A stretch of DNA of 29,060 nt from CAZAFM01 sp964484395 (GTDB taxonomy: Bacteria > Campylobacterota > Campylobacteria > Campylobacterales > CAZAFM01), in the NCBI GenBank assembly GCA_964484395.1, contig CAZAFM010000019.1:1-29060 (forward strand). Reading direction: 5' to 3'. The position numbers were made by a program, and so were the translations under genes. The notes under the pieces are model-generated. The model was not told the origin of the DNA. It made no database searches and saw only the letters and a program-made list of their open reading frames with translations. Below, one piece after another: positions 27,823-29,060 of this stretch (position 1 is the stretch's first letter; every line of letters starts with the position of its first letter).

Positions 27823-29060
27823 CAGTCTTCATCTCTCCATCTAGCTATCTTCTCTGCATACTCAGCAAAAACTTTTTCACCCTCACTTATACTCTGGGCT
27901 TGAACATACAGCTTAACAAAGTCTCCAGAAGTACTAGGTATCATTAAAACAGAAGATCCCTTATCAAGCCAAAACTTTATCCCATCAACATAGGAGGTCT
28001 CTCTATCTTTACCCTCCTCCATAAACTTTCTCATCATCTTACCCTTCTTATCAGCAGGACAGTCAACTATCTCCTCTTTGTAGTAGAAGTTAGGTATCTG
28101 TGAAGTCAAATCACTAAAATCAGCCCCAGTGACAGCTAGAAGTTCAAGGATTTTGATACTTGCAAAAATAGAGTCATATTGAAGCCCAAAACTACTAAAT
28201 GCAAAGTTCCCTTCTGTATTTGCTATAAGATAGAAATCTTTTAAAGCACTTTCTTTAAAGTTGTTGAATTTACCTCTTTGTATTTTTACATTTTTTAGAC
28301 TACTATCAAGCACATCAGGAGTGTTTACAGGTAGAAAAACCTTGACCTCTTCCTTGCTAGCTAAATCAATTAGTTTTAAAACTCCAAGAAGTGTAATATA
28401 AGGCTCGTATGTATTTCCAACATCATCTGCAATTCTTAACTTCTGTCCATTTGGGAATATAACAAATCCAATATCAAATCCTAAGCTTTTTACGATTTTG
28501 GACATATTCTTCTGAGAGTTCTCAAGTAGTGAAGGTAGCTTTGTAAGCTTCTTGTCACTTGAGTAAGCATTTAGTATTACATTCTCTATATCAAGTCCAT
28601 TTAGTATATCAGGAACTATATTTGAGGTAGAACCAAAAAGAAGGTCAATACCCACTCGTAACTCTCTTTTGTTAAAAGCCTCTTTGTTTATTATGGTATG
28701 GATGAGTTTCTCATAGTTTGTTTTATAGATTTCAGCATTTTTTTCTATAACCTCACCTATCTCATCACTTGCTACTCTTCTGAAGTTCTCTCTAAAAAAC
28801 ACCCTTTCGCAGCTTTTTTCTGTATTGGTATCTATAAATAGCCCTTCATTGTTAAAAAACAGTATCTCAGTAGCAGTAATATCCTCTATAGACTGTCTGA
28901 CATGTATTCCTGCTGCTATATCATTGTTGTGAGCTAGGTTATGCCTCATAACATTAGAAGGAAGAACTCTTACATCTACAGCATCAACACCAGTTGATAT
29001 AAGTCCTCCCAGAACTGCTCTTTTTATCATACGAGAACTTTTGTGATAATCGCGTGAGAG
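27822..29060 (-). CDS. Phosphomannomutase/phosphoglucomutase-like part of a sugar-phosphate nucleotidyltransferase fusion; 5' end outside window
   Basis: The frame is open to the window edge. The visible 412 residues start at LSRDYHKSSRMIKRAVLGGL, upstream of the first ATG (29030), so that ATG is internal. The pattern (RDYH.SSRM.KRA, GLISTGVDAVDVR, RHNLAHNNDIAAGIHVRQS, VGIDLLFGSTS, NTEGNFAFSSFGLQYD) matches the C-terminal half of long proteins that carry an N-terminal GDP-mannose/NDP-glucose pyrophosphorylase domain. The usual phosphoserine motif TASHNP is replaced by AGIHVRQS, so classical mutase activity is doubtful. Its place at the head of the glycogen genes suggests it supplies or regulates a nucleotide sugar. 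The fusion itself is inferred, because the N-terminal half is out of view. Confidence 0.8.
   Translation of the reverse strand, partial: LSRDYHKSSRMIKRAVLGGLISTGVDAVDVRVLPSNVMRHNLAHNNDIAAGIHVRQSIEDITATEILFFNNEGLFIDTNTEKSCERVFFRENFRRVASDEIGEVIEKNAEIYKTNYEKLIHTIINKEAFNKRELRVGIDLLFGSTSNIVPDILNGLDIENVILNAYSSDKKLTKLPSLLENSQKNMSKIVKSLGFDIGFVIFPNGQKLRIADDVGNTYEPYITLLGVLKLIDLASKEEVKVFLPVNTPDVLDSSLKNVKIQRGKFNNFKESALKDFYLIANTEGNFAFSSFGLQYDSIFASIKILELLAVTGADFSDLTSQIPNFYYKEEIVDCPADKKGKMMRKFMEEGKDRETSYVDGIKFWLDKGSSVLMIPSTSGDFVKLYVQAQSISEGEKVFAEYAEKIARWRDED

Noticed and set aside
28981..29030. ATG at 29030 as the true start of the phosphomutase-like gene
   Set aside because: The conserved RDYHKSSR segment continues in frame upstream to the window edge, so the ATG is internal.

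Overview
The window looks like a chromosomal segment from a mesophilic, AT-rich member of the Campylobacterota (Sulfurimonas/Sulfurovum/Sulfuricurvum-like). This is inferred from base and codon use, tightly packed genes, a 7TMR-DISM/HisKA_2 sensor kinase, a LigA of about 646 residues, and a small HIT protein of the kind seen in that phylum. No species can be named from the sequence alone. No rRNA, tRNA, IS element, prophage or CRISPR array is visible, and no gap between genes exceeds about 220 bases.

Layout. (1) 2-4380, signalling: the 3' part of an ammonium-transporter/chemoreceptor fusion, then an OmpR-type response regulator and a 7TM sensor histidine kinase. (2) 4460-6898: a secreted choloylglycine-hydrolase-family enzyme, a remnant of a solute-binding sensor protein, a HIT-family protein, and a small gene for a double-glycine-leader peptide whose predicted product is a cationic amphipathic helix. 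(3) 7006-10066: a polar amino-acid-type ABC transporter in two convergent pieces (ATPase on +, permease and binding protein on -), separated by a vapBC-type toxin-antitoxin pair. (4) 10288-11694: a short-chain dehydrogenase and L-isoaspartyl methyltransferase. (5) 11786-17556: a six-gene Mrp-type monovalent cation/proton antiporter operon with subunits A and B fused. (6) 17573-21183: an unknown coiled-coil protein, DNA ligase LigA and a ClC-type chloride transporter. (7) 21166-29060 on the minus strand: an alpha-glucan (glycogen) operon of sugar-phosphate nucleotidyltransferase/phosphomutase-like protein (cut by the window edge), GH57 4-alpha-glucanotransferase-like enzyme, glycogen synthase, DUF4912 protein, GH57 branching enzyme and ROK sugar kinase.

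Most interesting observation. The peptide gene (minus strand, start 6898) and the choloylglycine-hydrolase-family gene (plus strand, start 4460) have matching promoters. Each has two perfect 8-base direct repeats at an 11-base pitch, exactly 10 bases upstream of a -10 box. The repeat units resemble each other (consensus RATSTGAY) and both are followed by TTGAGT. This is the geometry of OmpR/PhoB-type activator sites, and an OmpR-type regulator with its kinase lies next door. The working hypothesis is that a two-component system co-controls a secreted cecropin/piscidin-like peptide and a periplasmic amidase. The regulator-to-target link is inference.

The glycogen operon genes are translationally coupled: three of four upstream junctions are stop/start TGATG overlaps and the other is a 14-base overlap. 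Together they would make, branch and rearrange an alpha-glucan, with the ROK kinase probably returning free glucose to the phosphate pool.
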